Positions 5,460 through 5,738 of a DNA stretch of 5,738 nt are shown here, piece by piece. Both the position numbers and the translations under genes were made by a program. The notes beneath the pieces are model-generated. The model had not been told where the DNA came from and ran no database searches. It saw only the letters and a list, made by a program, of their open reading frames with translations. The DNA is taken from assembly GCA_030627335.1 (NCBI GenBank), contig DAOUSH010000036.1, positions 1 to 5,738 on the forward strand. Direction: 5' to 3'. The first letter of the stretch is position 1, and each line of letters begins with the position of its first letter. This DNA comes from Dehalococcoidia bacterium. GTDB lineage: Bacteria; Chloroflexota; Dehalococcoidia; Dehalococcoidales; W693.

Positions 5460-5738
5460 ATGTCAACTGATGAGGATAATAAAGATATACCCTGGCGAAT
5501 AGTCCGCTGGCTAAAGAAACATGAATTTACGAAAAACAAATACGAGGATTTATCGGATATATCAAAGACTATATTGCATAATATGATGTGTTTGCCAGAA
5601 CGAATTACAACTGTGGTTGAAAGGAAAAAGTTGTATAAAGAATTTTTTCCTCAAGTTGTGGCAGGGAAGGAATCTATTGACCCAACCGATTTTGTGCCAG
5701 ATGAGGAAATAAGAAAAATATTTTATTTACCAACTAAC
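5460..5738 (+). CDS. Unrecognised protein, 3' end outside the window
   Basis: An open frame of 93 codons runs from the ATG at 5460 to the window edge without a stop. GGAGGG (5450-5455) is well placed before the ATG, and the gap from the nrdR stop is 39 bp with no terminator seen, so it is probably co-transcribed with nrdR. The product begins MSTDEDNKDIPWRIVRWLKK and is rich in Lys, Glu, Asp and Ile, with no signal peptide or membrane segment in the visible part. A basic, Trp-containing stretch (11-20) is followed by a probably helical segment. The DNA is about 34% GC by hand count, against about 53% in a sample of nrdR, suggesting acquisition from elsewhere. It does not look like the start of a ribonucleotide reductase. 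I do not recognise the family. Confidence 0.75.
   Translation, partial: MSTDEDNKDIPWRIVRWLKKHEFTKNKYEDLSDISKTILHNMMCLPERITTVVERKKLYKEFFPQVVAGKESIDPTDFVPDEEIRKIFYLPTN

Overview
The window carries a short, intact cell-division cluster from a bacterium. It is flanked on the left by the start of a divergent tRNA-modification gene, and on the right by the ribonucleotide-reductase regulator gene nrdR plus the start of an unrecognised gene. The order is trmD (minus strand, runs off the left edge), then on the plus strand mraZ, rsmH, a possible 17-codon ORF, ftsA, ftsZ, an intrinsic terminator, nrdR and a partial unknown ORF. The compact mraZ-rsmH-ftsA-ftsZ block lacks every mur, mraY, ftsI, ftsW, ftsL and ftsQ gene usually found between rsmH and ftsA, and nrdR follows directly. 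From memory this resembles Chloroflexota of the class Dehalococcoidia, which lack a peptidoglycan wall. The assignment is an inference from gene order and protein character and was not tested by a search.

Left part (1-726). TrmD (m1G37 tRNA methyltransferase) is read leftward from 522. The 204-bp divergent spacer holds an extended -10 promoter for trmD, a 7-bp inverted repeat abutting the mraZ -35, and the mraZ promoter (TTGACA, 19 bp, TAGAAT). Three TGG-type repeats at exact 10-bp steps follow, matching the known MraZ operator pattern, so mraZ probably represses its own operon.

Centre (727-4794). mraZ and rsmH overlap by one base (TAATG). A 97-bp gap follows, with a strong Shine-Dalgarno sequence, an ATG-TGA start-stop, and an overlapping GTG ORF encoding MKIKIKIKIVGIFERRK. 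Its TAA stop directly touches the ftsA ATG, so it may couple translation to ftsA. FtsA (membrane anchor, actin fold) and FtsZ (tubulin-like GTPase) are complete with all signature motifs. The FtsA-binding peptide of FtsZ is internal, followed by a 28-residue basic tail. A 14-bp hairpin terminator closes the unit.

Right part (4795-5738). nrdR has its own promoter with two NrdR-box-like sites exactly 31 bp apart, one between -35 and -10 and one at the expected transcript start. This predicts autorepression. The next gene starts 39 bp downstream with a good Shine-Dalgarno sequence, is markedly AT-rich (about 34% GC against about 53% in an nrdR sample) and is not recognisable. No CRISPR array, tRNA, rRNA or insertion sequence was seen.
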